DNA of 64,000 bases, taken from Trichlorobacter ammonificans. GTDB taxonomy: Bacteria; Desulfobacterota; Desulfuromonadia; Geobacterales; Pseudopelobacteraceae. Below the pieces are notes generated by a model. It ran no database searches and had not been told where the DNA came from. It saw only the letters and a list, made by a program, of their open reading frames with translations. The stretch covers positions 577,501 through 641,500 of the forward strand of contig NZ_OW150024.1 of the NCBI RefSeq assembly GCF_933509905.1, read 5' to 3'. Position 1 is the first letter of the stretch. Every line of letters begins with the position of its first letter. A program made the translations under genes and the position numbers. This document shows, piece after piece, positions 49,862 through 59,869 of this stretch.

Positions 49862-50626
49862 TTACAAGCTTACCGCAACGCCCCGGCTGCGGAGATAGTC
49901 CTTGACCTCCCTGATGCGCAAGGTTCTGAAATGGAACACCGAGGCCGCCAGCAGGATCTGCGCCCCGCCCTGCACCACCCCTTCGTAGAAATGTTCCAGG
50001 GTGCCGGCGCCCCCTGAGGCGATGACCGGCAGGGTGACCGCATCGGCGATCGCCCGGGTGAATGCGAGATCATACCCTGCCTGCGTGCCGTCGCCATCCA
50101 TGCTGGTCGGCAGGATGACGCCCGCGCCCAGTTCCTGGCAGCGGCGAGCCCACTCCACGGCATCCCTGCCGACCGGCCTGGTGCCGCCGGAGACCACGAG
50201 TTCGAAGCCGGAGGGCATGGCGCTGTTTCTGCGCGCATCGATCGCCACGGTGATCCGGTCGGCACCGAATTCGCGGGCAGCGTTTTCCACCAGCCCAGGA
50301 TCGCTGACCGCGGCACTGTTCATGGAGACCTTTGCGGCGCCGGCATCAAGGGTCATCCGGATATCCTCCATGCCGGCAATGCCGCCGCCCACCGTCAGGG
50401 GGATCGAAATGACGGACGCCACATTCCACACCCATTCGAGGCGGGTTTTCCGGTTTTCAAGGGTTGCGGCGATGTCCAGCATGGCCAGTTCATCGGCCCC
50501 TTCGCTTTGATAATAGCGGGCGTTCTCCACCGGGTCGCCGGCATCCCGCAGGTTTTCAAAATGAACCCCCTTGACGATGCGCCCGTTCTTCATGTCGAGG
50601 CAGGGCATGATCTTCACCACTGACAT
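49862..50626 (-). CDS. HisF-like imidazole glycerol phosphate synthase subunit
   Basis: The 254-residue TIM barrel matches HisF. It has the catalytic aspartate in MPCLDMKNG, RIVKGVHF, PLTVGGGI, the second catalytic aspartate in TVAIDARR, and the TSMDGDGT loop (usually TSMDRDGT). It stands alone, without hisH or other his genes, so it may be a paralogue (for example one paired with an unlinked amidotransferase) rather than the histidine-pathway enzyme. The start at 50626 has an aaaggag site. Confidence 0.82.
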   Translation of the reverse strand: MSVVKIMPCLDMKNGRIVKGVHFENLRDAGDPVENARYYQSEGADELAMLDIAATLENRKTRLEWVWNVASVISIPLTVGGGIAGMEDIRMTLDAGAAKVSMNSAAVSDPGLVENAAREFGADRITVAIDARRNSAMPSGFELVVSGGTRPVGRDAVEWARRCQELGAGVILPTSMDGDGTQAGYDLAFTRAIADAVTLPVIASGGAGTLEHFYEGVVQGGAQILLAASVFHFRTLRIREVKDYLRSRGVAVSL

Positions 50627-50643
50627 AGATTCTCCTTTCCTTA

Positions 50644-50786
50644 ACAGGTTGTTGAAAAACAGCCATCTCGCCGCCGTCTTCAAAAGCCCGCGTGCGCGGC
50701 GTAGCGCTGCTAGGCCTCCGTGGGGCTTTTTACGGTTGCGACGATCTGACTATTTTTGAACAACCTGGGTTTTTCAATAGCCTGCT
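50644..50786. repeat. Dispersed palindromic repeat, copy 2
   Basis: The element fills most of the gap between hisF and the PEP-synthase-like gene. It starts aacaggttgttgaaaaac and ends with tttttcaat..cctgcta, inverted relative to the start. The blocks aaaaacagccatctcgccgc and gcgacgatctgactatttttgaac match copy 1 at 42881-42978. No open frame is apparent. Confidence 0.75.
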
Positions 50787-50813
50787 AAACCTTTTGCCTC
50801 CCCGCAAGGCGGG

Positions 50814-53558
50814 TCATCCGTTGTCCGATGGTTTTATAAAATAGCCCGCCGCCATTACCTGGTCGGCGTCCATCACTATTTTCAGTATGTTTCCGCAACG
50901 TTCCCGCGGCACGTCGATCACCCGCAACACGTCGGACAGGTGGGCGTACTCCGGCGCCAGCGCTGTCAACCGGTTCGGCGACTCCGTCAGGAACTGCCGG
51001 TTGAAAAGGTTGCCGTGATCCTCCGGGTAGAGGGGGATGTACCGGATACCGGCCTCCACCATGTCCTGGAAAAAATGCGTGCCAAAGGAAAGGTCCGGCT
51101 CGTGGGCGCCGGCACGGTAGGCGATCTCGATCAGTACGGCCGTGTTGCAGATATCGGCGTAGGAGACATGAACCCCCTGTTTGATGTCGCCCCTGCTGCC
51201 CCAGCGGCCCGGTCCCATCAGGATGAAGCGGCGCCTGGGCAATCGGGTGTTCAGGAGGCCCACCGCCCGTCCGATGTCAAGCATCGTCTCCAGGCTGGAC
51301 TGAGCCGCGTACTGTTCCGGCGGCACGTAGACGATATGCGTGATCTCCGGAACGCGCCCGTTTGAGATGAAGCGGTGTGCCGTAAAGAGCAGGTCGCATT
51401 CCGGGATGTCATGCCGCAGGTCGCCGGGCGCCGTATCGCTCTCAAGGCATTGCGGCCGACACTGCAGCAGGTAGAGATGATCGCCGTCATTGGCGAACTC
51501 TATCTCTACCGGCATGCCCATCGCTTCCCGCAGGGTCTGCATGATTGCCCTGATCTGCCTGACGAACGGGGTACGCTTCACCAGCCCTTCAAAGGTGGCG
51601 ACCAGCTCGTCGTCGTTCAGCTGGAGTTCGAAGGTCGGCAGATGGCAGATCTGGCCGTCGCGGTACGCTGACACCAGCTTGGACAGATGGGGGATGTCGC
51701 GTCCGTGCTCCTGGAGGAGCTGCTCAAGTGCAACCGTCTCAAAGACCCGCTCCTGCAGATTGATCAGGTCAACCCGGGTCGGCGAATAGCGACGTATTTC
51801 GTTAGGGGTAACGTTCACCCGCAGGCCCGGCTGGCCGGGGGACAGCAGCAAGGGATAGTCGTTGCTGATGCGGTCAACGGCCCGCGTGCCGAGGCCGGGA
51901 ACCAGCCGGCACAGGCCGTCGTCGCGCCGCAAGCGCGGCGACCAGCGAAATTCATTGGAGCTTAACGCCACCCCGGCAAACAGCGGCAGATGATAGGGGC
52001 CGACGCGCCTCCCCACCACCTCCTGGATCAGGATGCCCATCTCTTCGCGAAAATCGAGCAGTCCGCGCTCGGCACGGTAGGCGATCGGGTCCGGTCCGAA
52101 CACCGATGCGTAAATTTCGGCGATGGCATCGAGCAGGGCATGCAGCCTGGTGCGCTTGTCCCCCTGGTTGTGCAGGAACAGGCTTTTGTATTTGCCCGAA
52201 AAAGCGGTGCCGGCACGGTCCTCCAGCAGGCTGGAACTGCGCACGATGATCGGGCGTTCGCCGAAGTCATCCAGTGCATGGGACAGGCCCCGGTACACGT
52301 CGGCAGGAAAGCGGGCGTGCTTGAACAACTGGATGATGTTGGGATATTCGAAGCGGATTTGCTCGATATCCTTGTACTTCAGCTCACTGACATCCTCCAG
52401 GTCGTTGTGGTGCAGGAACGATGTCAGGCAGTCGGCGGTCAGATACCAGGTTTTGGGTATGCGGATGTCGGCAAGCAGTTCTTCCTTCTCCGCGGCCCGC
52501 GCCAGAATGCGCCAGGCAACGAAGAGCCCGGTGCTTTTCCCCCCCAGCCGGCCGTTGCTTTCGGCAGGGTAGATGATCCGGGTTACCAGGTCGAAAAAAT
52601 CCGATACCCGCAGGTGATGCTTTGCGAAATTGATGAAATCGATGCTGTCGGAAAAGAAACGGCGGATCAGCGATACCCGGAGCCACTTTTCGGTTGATTG
52701 CTCAAGGACGGTGCCGTCGCCGATCTGGGCGCGATAGCGCAGGATGACATCGATGATCTTGTCCAGCGATACGGTTGGAGAATCAATGGTCTTGATCAGG
52801 AAGCTCAGTCTGTTTTCCTGAATCCAGCGGTGCAGCGAGGAAAGAATCTCTGCGTCGGTCAGGTGGCGCGCGGCAAGGGCGAACACCTGCTCGCTCATCT
52901 CAAGGATGTCGTTGCGGGGCTGTTGACGGCTCGGGTAATTAACCTCTGAAGCGGTTTCCGGATGGTGGGCGGCAAAGGTGACGGCAAACGAGTCAAGAAA
53001 CTGGCGAGCCTCGGTGATGTCGCTCCGGCACAACAGGTAGAGCATTTTGCGGGAGCAGTAGATGTAGAGCCGTTCGTCGGTGCGGCGCAGCGCGTCAACC
53101 AGCGCCGGCCATTCGGGGGGTGCCGCCTGCTGCTCGCCGAGTTGTTTCTCCAGGGTGCGCTGCAGCAGGGTCTGGCCGATCCGGTCGGCAATGGTGCGGA
53201 GCAGCTTGCTTTCTTTTTCGAGAAAAATACCTTCGGGTGACGGGAGCACCTCGGTTGTGTAGGAAACTTCCAGGGAGCCCGCCTCCCGCTCTCCTGCCGG
53301 TATGGGAGCGGACTCGGACCAGGGGGTCGGCTTGAAATGGGGTGGTGCGTACACCACCCCGTCATAGACGATGCGGGCCTGGCAGCGCTCCGGAAAACGC
53401 CAGCCTGAGGGGACGGCCGCGATGACGTCGTGCAGAAGCCCCTCAAGCGTGCAGCTGCGTCTGGCCAGCAGCTCCTCGATCCGGTACAGGCAGTTCAACT
53501 CCCGTTCCCGTTCGAGCAGGGTCTGTATCAGTTCAGGAGGCTGTTGGTCAGTCTGCAT
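50814..53558 (-). CDS. PEP/pyruvate-binding domain protein with GAF-like N-terminus
   Basis: The 914-residue protein has a GAF-like sensor region (about 15-140) and a helical middle (about 150-330). A PPDK_N/ATP-grasp domain follows, with GRLGGKSTGL near 335, RSSSLLEDRAGTAFSGKYKSLF near 437-458, and IQEVVGRRVG near 515. A C-terminal domain with MGPGRWGSRGDIKQGV is seen near 788. The phosphohistidine swivel domain and PEP-binding barrel of true PEP synthase are absent, so it is not a complete PEP synthase. Similar proteins exist in Geobacter with no proven reaction. Confidence 0.8.
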   Translation of the reverse strand: MQTDQQPPELIQTLLERERELNCLYRIEELLARRSCTLEGLLHDVIAAVPSGWRFPERCQARIVYDGVVYAPPHFKPTPWSESAPIPAGEREAGSLEVSYTTEVLPSPEGIFLEKESKLLRTIADRIGQTLLQRTLEKQLGEQQAAPPEWPALVDALRRTDERLYIYCSRKMLYLLCRSDITEARQFLDSFAVTFAAHHPETASEVNYPSRQQPRNDILEMSEQVFALAARHLTDAEILSSLHRWIQENRLSFLIKTIDSPTVSLDKIIDVILRYRAQIGDGTVLEQSTEKWLRVSLIRRFFSDSIDFINFAKHHLRVSDFFDLVTRIIYPAESNGRLGGKSTGLFVAWRILARAAEKEELLADIRIPKTWYLTADCLTSFLHHNDLEDVSELKYKDIEQIRFEYPNIIQLFKHARFPADVYRGLSHALDDFGERPIIVRSSSLLEDRAGTAFSGKYKSLFLHNQGDKRTRLHALLDAIAEIYASVFGPDPIAYRAERGLLDFREEMGILIQEVVGRRVGPYHLPLFAGVALSSNEFRWSPRLRRDDGLCRLVPGLGTRAVDRISNDYPLLLSPGQPGLRVNVTPNEIRRYSPTRVDLINLQERVFETVALEQLLQEHGRDIPHLSKLVSAYRDGQICHLPTFELQLNDDELVATFEGLVKRTPFVRQIRAIMQTLREAMGMPVEIEFANDGDHLYLLQCRPQCLESDTAPGDLRHDIPECDLLFTAHRFISNGRVPEITHIVYVPPEQYAAQSSLETMLDIGRAVGLLNTRLPRRRFILMGPGRWGSRGDIKQGVHVSYADICNTAVLIEIAYRAGAHEPDLSFGTHFFQDMVEAGIRYIPLYPEDHGNLFNRQFLTESPNRLTALAPEYAHLSDVLRVIDVPRERCGNILKIVMDADQVMAAGYFIKPSDNG

Positions 53559-53606
53559 GGGGTTCAGGTCCGTTGAGCGGGGAACGCCGGCTGCGGGAGA
53601 CCGGAA

Positions 53607-54893
53607 TCATGCCCAGCCACGGGCCTGGACAGCCTTTGCCACACGATTGATGGCAATCACGTATGCCGCGTCACGCATGCTGATCTTCTGCCGCCGCGCA
53701 ACGTCACCCACGGCAATGTACGCCGAGGTCATGTATTTCTCCAGCTTCTGAAGCACCTCGTTTTTATCCCAGAAATAATTGGTGTTGCACTGTACCTGTT
53801 CAAAATAGCTGCAGGTGACGCCGCCGGCATTGGTGAGAAAGTCGGGCAGGGTGAGGATGTTCCGCTGGTGCAGCACCTCGTCGGCCTCCGGTGTTGTCGG
53901 CCCGTTGGCCCCCTCGGCAACCACTTTTACACCGGGCGCGATATTTTCCACATTGTCGCGATGTATCTGGCTTTCCAGCGCCGCCGGGATCAGGATGTCC
54001 ACATCCTGCTCCAGCCAGGCGTCACCCGGCAACAGTTCATAGCCCAGGTCAGCGGCCCGTTTCTTGTCGATAGTGCCGAACTTGTCGGCAATGTCCTGCA
54101 GTTCAATAACATTGACCCCGCTCTTTTTGCGATAGGTGTAGCTGGTCATGTCGTTCTGGTCCCAGCAGGATATGGCGAGTACCTTGCCGCCAAGCTGGGT
54201 GTAGAGCCGGGCCGCATGTTGCGCGACATTGCCGAACCCCTGGATGCTGGCCGTGGTCTTGTCGAGGGCAATCCCCATTTCATCGAGCGCCGTGACCAGG
54301 ACATACACCACACCATACCCCGTGGCTTCGGTACGCCCCTGTGATCCGCCGTTGCCCAGCGGCTTGCCGGTAATGAATCCGGGGAAACGGCCTCCATGGA
54401 TCGTCTCGAATTCATCCAGCATCCACAGCATGTGCTGACCGTCCGTCATCACGTCCGGAGCAGGCACATCGCTCCAGGGGCCGATATTTTTTGCGATCTG
54501 CCGGACCCAGCCTCGACAGATCTGCTCCTGCTCGCGCATACTCAACTGGTGCGGGTCGCAGATGACCCCACCCTTGCCGCCCCCCAGCGGAATATCCACC
54601 ACGGCGCATTTCCAGGTCATCCACATGGAAAGCGCGCGCACCGTATCTACGGTCTCCATGGGATGGAAGCGGATGCCGCCTTTTGCCGGACCCCGCGCGT
54701 CGTTGTGCTGTACGCGAAAACCGTTGAACACCCGTACGGTGCCGTCATCCATGCGTACCGGAATGGAAAAGTGATATTCGCGCATCGGCTGCCTGAGCAA
54801 CTGCCTGACGCCGTCGTCGAGCTCCAGGAGGTCAGCCACCTTGTCAAACTGATATTGGGCGATTTTGTACGGATTATACGAGCTGTGCGTCAT
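53607..54893 (-). CDS. Glu/Leu/Phe/Val dehydrogenase family, probable glutamate dehydrogenase
   Basis: The 428-residue protein shows the family active site: GPAKGGIRFHP, KCAVVDIPLGGGKGGV with catalytic lysine, and APDVMTDGQHMLWMLDE. The C-terminal NAD(P)-binding domain has GFGNVAQHAA, and VAEGANGPTTPEAD is also present. It interconverts glutamate and 2-oxoglutarate plus ammonia. The start at 54893 gives the standard length; the earlier in-frame start has no support. It is transcribed toward the PEP-synthase-like gene (gap 48 bases). Confidence 0.9.
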   Translation of the reverse strand: MTHSSYNPYKIAQYQFDKVADLLELDDGVRQLLRQPMREYHFSIPVRMDDGTVRVFNGFRVQHNDARGPAKGGIRFHPMETVDTVRALSMWMTWKCAVVDIPLGGGKGGVICDPHQLSMREQEQICRGWVRQIAKNIGPWSDVPAPDVMTDGQHMLWMLDEFETIHGGRFPGFITGKPLGNGGSQGRTEATGYGVVYVLVTALDEMGIALDKTTASIQGFGNVAQHAARLYTQLGGKVLAISCWDQNDMTSYTYRKKSGVNVIELQDIADKFGTIDKKRAADLGYELLPGDAWLEQDVDILIPAALESQIHRDNVENIAPGVKVVAEGANGPTTPEADEVLHQRNILTLPDFLTNAGGVTCSYFEQVQCNTNYFWDKNEVLQKLEKYMTSAYIAVGDVARRQKISMRDAAYVIAINRVAKAVQARGWA

Positions 54894-55151
54894 GCGATCG
54901 GTTCCTTTGCCTGGTTGTATTTTTTGCGGGTATTCAGTACTGTCATGCGATGGGTGCCACAGGCTTGCCAGAATACGAACCTGGACCCGTTCTGACAACT
55001 TAAAAAATCACCACAGCTTGCGCGGGCAGATTGCCTCTATTCGTCGGGGCTATCGTGCAGTCTGCCGGGATGCCCGATGGCATGCCGCCGTATTTCCCGG
55101 AAACATACTCGTTGCCGTGACACACATCATACCCCCGTAAAGGAGCTTCAC

Positions 55152-56435
55152 ATGAACCCGAACTGGAAGATCGACACCGTTGCCGTGCAGGGAGGCTGGG
55201 AGCCCAAGGCCGGCGAGCCGCGCATTCTCCCCATCATCCAGAGCACCACCTTCAAGTACGACAGCGCCGAGCACGTCACCAAGCTGTTCGACCTGGAGGC
55301 GGCCGGCTTCTTCTACACCCGTCTGGCCAACCCCACCACCGACGGCTTCGAGCGCAAGATCGCCCAGATGGAGGGGGGCGTGGGGGCCATGGCCACCTCG
55401 TCCGGCCAGGCAGCCACCACCCTCGCCATCATGAACATCTGTCAGGCCGGCCAGCATATCGTCACCGCCAGCACCCTCTACGGCGGCACCTACAACCTGT
55501 TCGCCGTGACCCTGCCCAAGATGGGGATCGAGGTGACCTTCGTGGACCCGGAGCTGCCGGCCGAGGAGATCAAGAAGGCGTTCCGCCCCAACACCCGCTG
55601 CCTTTTTGCCGAGACCATCGGCAACCCCGGCCTCAATGTTCTCGACTTTGAAAAGTTCGCCGCCATCGCCAACGAGATGCAGGCGCCGCTGATCATCGAC
55701 AACACCTTCGGTACCCCCTATCTCTGCCGTCCCTTCGAACACGGCGCCCATATCGTGATCCACTCGGCCACCAAGTACATCGACGGCCATGCCACCAGCG
55801 TGGGCGGGGTGATTGTGGACGGTGGCACCTTCGACTGGACCTGCGGCCGGTTCCCTGAACTGACCGAGCCGGACATCAGCTACCACGGCCTGGAGTACGT
55901 CAAGACCTTCGGCCCCCTGGCCTACATCGTCAAGGCCCGGGTGCAGCTGATGCGCGACCTGGGGACTCCGCCGGGGCCGCTTAACTCCTTCCTGTTCAAC
56001 CTGGGGCTGGAGACCCTGCACCTGCGCATGCAGCGCCACAGCGACAACGCCCTGGCGGTGGCGAAATTCCTTGAAACCCATCCCCTGGTGAGCTGGGTCT
56101 GCTATCCGGGGCTGGAGAGCCACCCGACCCACGACCGGGCGAAAAGGTACCTGCCCAAAGGGTGCAGCGGCGTGTTGACCTTCGGCATCAAGGGGGGCGC
56201 CGAGGCGGGGCGGAAGTTCATGGAATCGACGAAGCTCGTGGCCCTGGTGGTGCATGTGGGTGACGCCCGCAGTTGCGTGCTGCACCCGGCCAGCACCACC
56301 CACCGTCAGCTCTCCGAGGAACAGCAGGAGTCCAGCGGCGTCAAGCCGGACCTGATCCGCCTGTCCATCGGCATCGAGGATGCCGGCGACCTGATCGAGG
56401 ATATTGATCAGGCATTAAAGGCGAGCCAGCAGTGA
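55152..56435 (+). CDS. O-acetylhomoserine sulfhydrylase
   Basis: The 427-residue PLP enzyme belongs to the Cys/Met metabolism family. It shows FYTRLANPT, SSGQAATTLAI, TLYGGTYNLF, and the PLP lysine in HSATKYIDGHATSVGG; the tail RLSIGIEDAGDLIEDIDQAL is typical. It makes homocysteine from O-acetylhomoserine and sulfide; a methionine gamma-lyase activity cannot be excluded. The AAAGGAG site fixes the start. No SAM riboswitch is visible in the 258-base gap before it. The NtrC-type gene follows 13 bases later. Confidence 0.88.
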   Translation: MNPNWKIDTVAVQGGWEPKAGEPRILPIIQSTTFKYDSAEHVTKLFDLEAAGFFYTRLANPTTDGFERKIAQMEGGVGAMATSSGQAATTLAIMNICQAGQHIVTASTLYGGTYNLFAVTLPKMGIEVTFVDPELPAEEIKKAFRPNTRCLFAETIGNPGLNVLDFEKFAAIANEMQAPLIIDNTFGTPYLCRPFEHGAHIVIHSATKYIDGHATSVGGVIVDGGTFDWTCGRFPELTEPDISYHGLEYVKTFGPLAYIVKARVQLMRDLGTPPGPLNSFLFNLGLETLHLRMQRHSDNALAVAKFLETHPLVSWVCYPGLESHPTHDRAKRYLPKGCSGVLTFGIKGGAEAGRKFMESTKLVALVVHVGDARSCVLHPASTTHRQLSEEQQESSGVKPDLIRLSIGIEDAGDLIEDIDQALKASQQ

Positions 56436-56448
56436 CGGGGCAGGGGGC

Positions 56449-57804
<1,356 letters not shown>

Positions 57805-57821
57805 GATATGCCACGCCCCGC

Positions 57822-57837
57822 TGTAGAATATTCTTCA
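57822..57837. promoter_or_regulatory. Upstream activator palindrome, copy 2
   Basis: TGTAGAATATTCTTCA is identical to 45410-45425. It is flanked by GGATATGCC before and TGCCCGC after, like copy 1. The centre is about 73 bases upstream of the sigma-54-like promoter of the M23-cusCBA cluster. Confidence 0.72.
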
Positions 57838-57900
57838 TGTGTAGTGCCCGCCAAATCAATTTCGTAAATAAAGTCCAATAATTCAGCTATCTTGTCTTCT

Positions 57901-57916
57901 TGGCACGGGATGTGTA
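57901..57916 (+). promoter_or_regulatory. Sigma-54-type promoter of the M23-cusCBA cluster
   Basis: TGGCACGGGATGTGTA has a perfect -24 element (TGGCACG) and a weaker -12 (GTGT in place of TTGC) at the correct 10-base GG-to-G(C/T) spacing. Like the copy at 45512, the last -12 base is T. Transcription would start near 57927, upstream of the ATG at 57954. Confidence 0.6.
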
Positions 57917-57953
57917 AATCTGAAGGCATTTCATTCGACGGGATTGTCCGCTC

Positions 57954-58559
57954 ATGATGCCGAAGGTTGCTTCATTTTGTCTCTCCCTGGTACTGCTACT
58001 GCCGCTTGCGGCCGCTGCTGATCCGGTGTTGCCGGTTGAAAACGGCGTGGTGACCTCAAAGGCCGGCTGGCGGCAGGACCCCTTCGGCAGCGGCAGGCTG
58101 GTGTATCACCGCGGTACCGACATCGCCGTGCCGGTGGGAACGCCGGTGAAGGCCGTGCGGCCGGGACGGGTGGCGCTGGCCGGCTGGCACGGCGCCTACG
58201 GTGTTGCCGTGATTCTGGAGCATGCCGACGGCAGCCGCACCCTGTACGGCCACAACGCCCTGGCACGGGTGCAGCCGGGAGAGACGGTGGAGGCGGGAGC
58301 CGTCATCGCTCTGTCCGGCAACAGCGGCAGGTCAACCGGTCCCCATGTGCACTTTGAAGAGTTGTCGCCGGTGGAGCCGTTGCCTGCGCTGGCTGCCGCG
58401 TCACCGCAGCAGGAGACGTCGCAGGCGGCGGTCCGTGCCGGAGTGCTGCTGCAGGAGCAGCGCCTTGAAGCGGCCTTGAACGCGGCGTTGCGCAGGATCA
58501 ACCGCCTGCCGGAAGAGGCGGCGGTCAGTGCTCTTGGAGGAGGACAGGAGGAACCATGA
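57954..58559 (+). CDS. Exported M23-family peptidase-like protein
   Basis: The 201-residue protein has a signal peptide (about 1-21) and a LytM/M23 domain with metal ligands in YHRGTDIA (H and D) and HVHFEE (HxH), plus GYGVAVILEH-like strands. All expected zinc ligands appear present, so it may cut peptidoglycan cross-links. The C-terminal 55 residues are helical. It is the first gene of the efflux operon and overlaps the next gene by ATGA. It may open the wall for assembly of the efflux complex; this is inference. Confidence 0.82.
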   Translation: MMPKVASFCLSLVLLLPLAAAADPVLPVENGVVTSKAGWRQDPFGSGRLVYHRGTDIAVPVGTPVKAVRPGRVALAGWHGAYGVAVILEHADGSRTLYGHNALARVQPGETVEAGAVIALSGNSGRSTGPHVHFEELSPVEPLPALAAASPQQETSQAAVRAGVLLQEQRLEAALNAALRRINRLPEEAAVSALGGGQEEP

Positions 58560-59860
58560 GGTTTCAAAGCGTGCTGTTCATGATGGTCATGGTGCTGGCG
58601 AGCGTCGCGCCGCAGATGGCGGCTGCCCAGCCGGAGAGCCTGGAGCAGCTGGTGGCCGAGGCTCTGGCCAACAATCCGGAGATAAAGGCGTCCGAAGCAC
58701 GCTGGCGGATGTTTGCCGGCAGGGTGAAGCAGGCGGGGGGGCTGGAGGACCCAATGCTGATGCTGAAGGCCCAGAACCTGCTGGTCCGCGATCCCCTTAC
58801 CTTCAACCGCGACGCCACCACCGCCAAGGTGATCGGCATCTCCCAGCAACTGCCCTTCTGGGGCAAGCGGGCCTTGCGGGAAGAGATCGCCACCCTTGAG
58901 GCGGAGAGCTACCGCCACAGCATCGAAGAGCGCAAGCTGGAGCTGGCCCGGATGGTCAAGGAGACCTGGTACCAACTCTATGCCACGGACAAGTCCCTGG
59001 CGATCATCGAGAAGAACCTGAAGATCATGGATGACTTTCTGACCATTGCCGAGGCCAAATACGCCGTGGGTCAGGGGGCCCAGGCCGATATTTACAAGGC
59101 CGGCCTGGAAAAATCAAAAATGCTGGATATGCAGATATCCCTTCAACAGAAACGCACAAGCCTGGCAGCAAACCTCAACTACCTGCTGTACCGGCCGGGC
59201 ACCACGCCGGTACCCCCCATTCCCGAGTTCCCCCTGCCTGAGCTTACGCAACGTGTCGAGCAGTTAAACGCCCTTGCCCTGAAAAAACGCCCCCAGGTCA
59301 AAGGTCTCACGGCGCTGGCAAACAAGGGCGCTGCTGCCCGCCGTCTGGCCCACAAGGAGTTCTGGCCCGACGTGAACGTCTCCTTTGAGTATATGTTCCG
59401 CGAATCTGTGCAAAACGGCATGGCCAATGACCCCGGGTACAACATGTTTACCCTGGGCCTGACTTTCAACCTGCCGGTGCAGTGGAGCCGGCGGCAGGCC
59501 ATGGTGGCTGCGTCGTCATCGGAAACGGCCATGGCCACGGATGAACTGAACGGCCTGAAAAACAGTATCAGCTATGTCATCAACGACAGTCTGGCCCAAC
59601 TGGAACGGCGCAAGCGGCTGGTGGAGCTGTACAGGGGGGGGATCATTCCCCAGGCCGAACAGTCCCTGGAATCGGCCCTGATCGGCTACCGGGTCAACAA
59701 GGTGGATTTTCTGACCGTGCTCGACGGCAGGGTGAGCCTGTTCAATTACGAGCGGGAGTTGTTCGAGTCCCAGGCCGAGTACATGATGCAGCTTGCGCGG
59801 CTGGAAGCGGCGGTGGGAACGGATCTGGCGCTTTCCGCTCCGCACGAGACGAAACACTAG
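58556..59860 (+). CDS. TolC-family outer membrane efflux protein (CusC-like)
   Basis: The 434-residue protein has a signal peptide (about 1-24, ending AAA) and TolC repeats of long helices: LEQLVAEALANNPEIKASEARW near 29-50, QQLPFWGKRALREE, and a second repeat ending VDFLTVLDGRVSLFNYERELFES. No lipobox is seen. It would form the outer-membrane channel for the CusBA-type pump encoded next. It is coupled to the M23 gene. Confidence 0.9.
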   Translation: MRFQSVLFMMVMVLASVAPQMAAAQPESLEQLVAEALANNPEIKASEARWRMFAGRVKQAGGLEDPMLMLKAQNLLVRDPLTFNRDATTAKVIGISQQLPFWGKRALREEIATLEAESYRHSIEERKLELARMVKETWYQLYATDKSLAIIEKNLKIMDDFLTIAEAKYAVGQGAQADIYKAGLEKSKMLDMQISLQQKRTSLAANLNYLLYRPGTTPVPPIPEFPLPELTQRVEQLNALALKKRPQVKGLTALANKGAAARRLAHKEFWPDVNVSFEYMFRESVQNGMANDPGYNMFTLGLTFNLPVQWSRRQAMVAASSSETAMATDELNGLKNSISYVINDSLAQLERRKRLVELYRGGIIPQAEQSLESALIGYRVNKVDFLTVLDGRVSLFNYERELFESQAEYMMQLARLEAAVGTDLALSAPHETKH

Positions 59861-59869
59861 AGGTATCTC

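Noticed and set aside
54894-55151. SAM riboswitch before the O-acetylhomoserine sulfhydrylase gene
   Set aside because: The conserved SAM-I core motifs are not visible in the 258-base gap; only a ribosome-binding site is clear.
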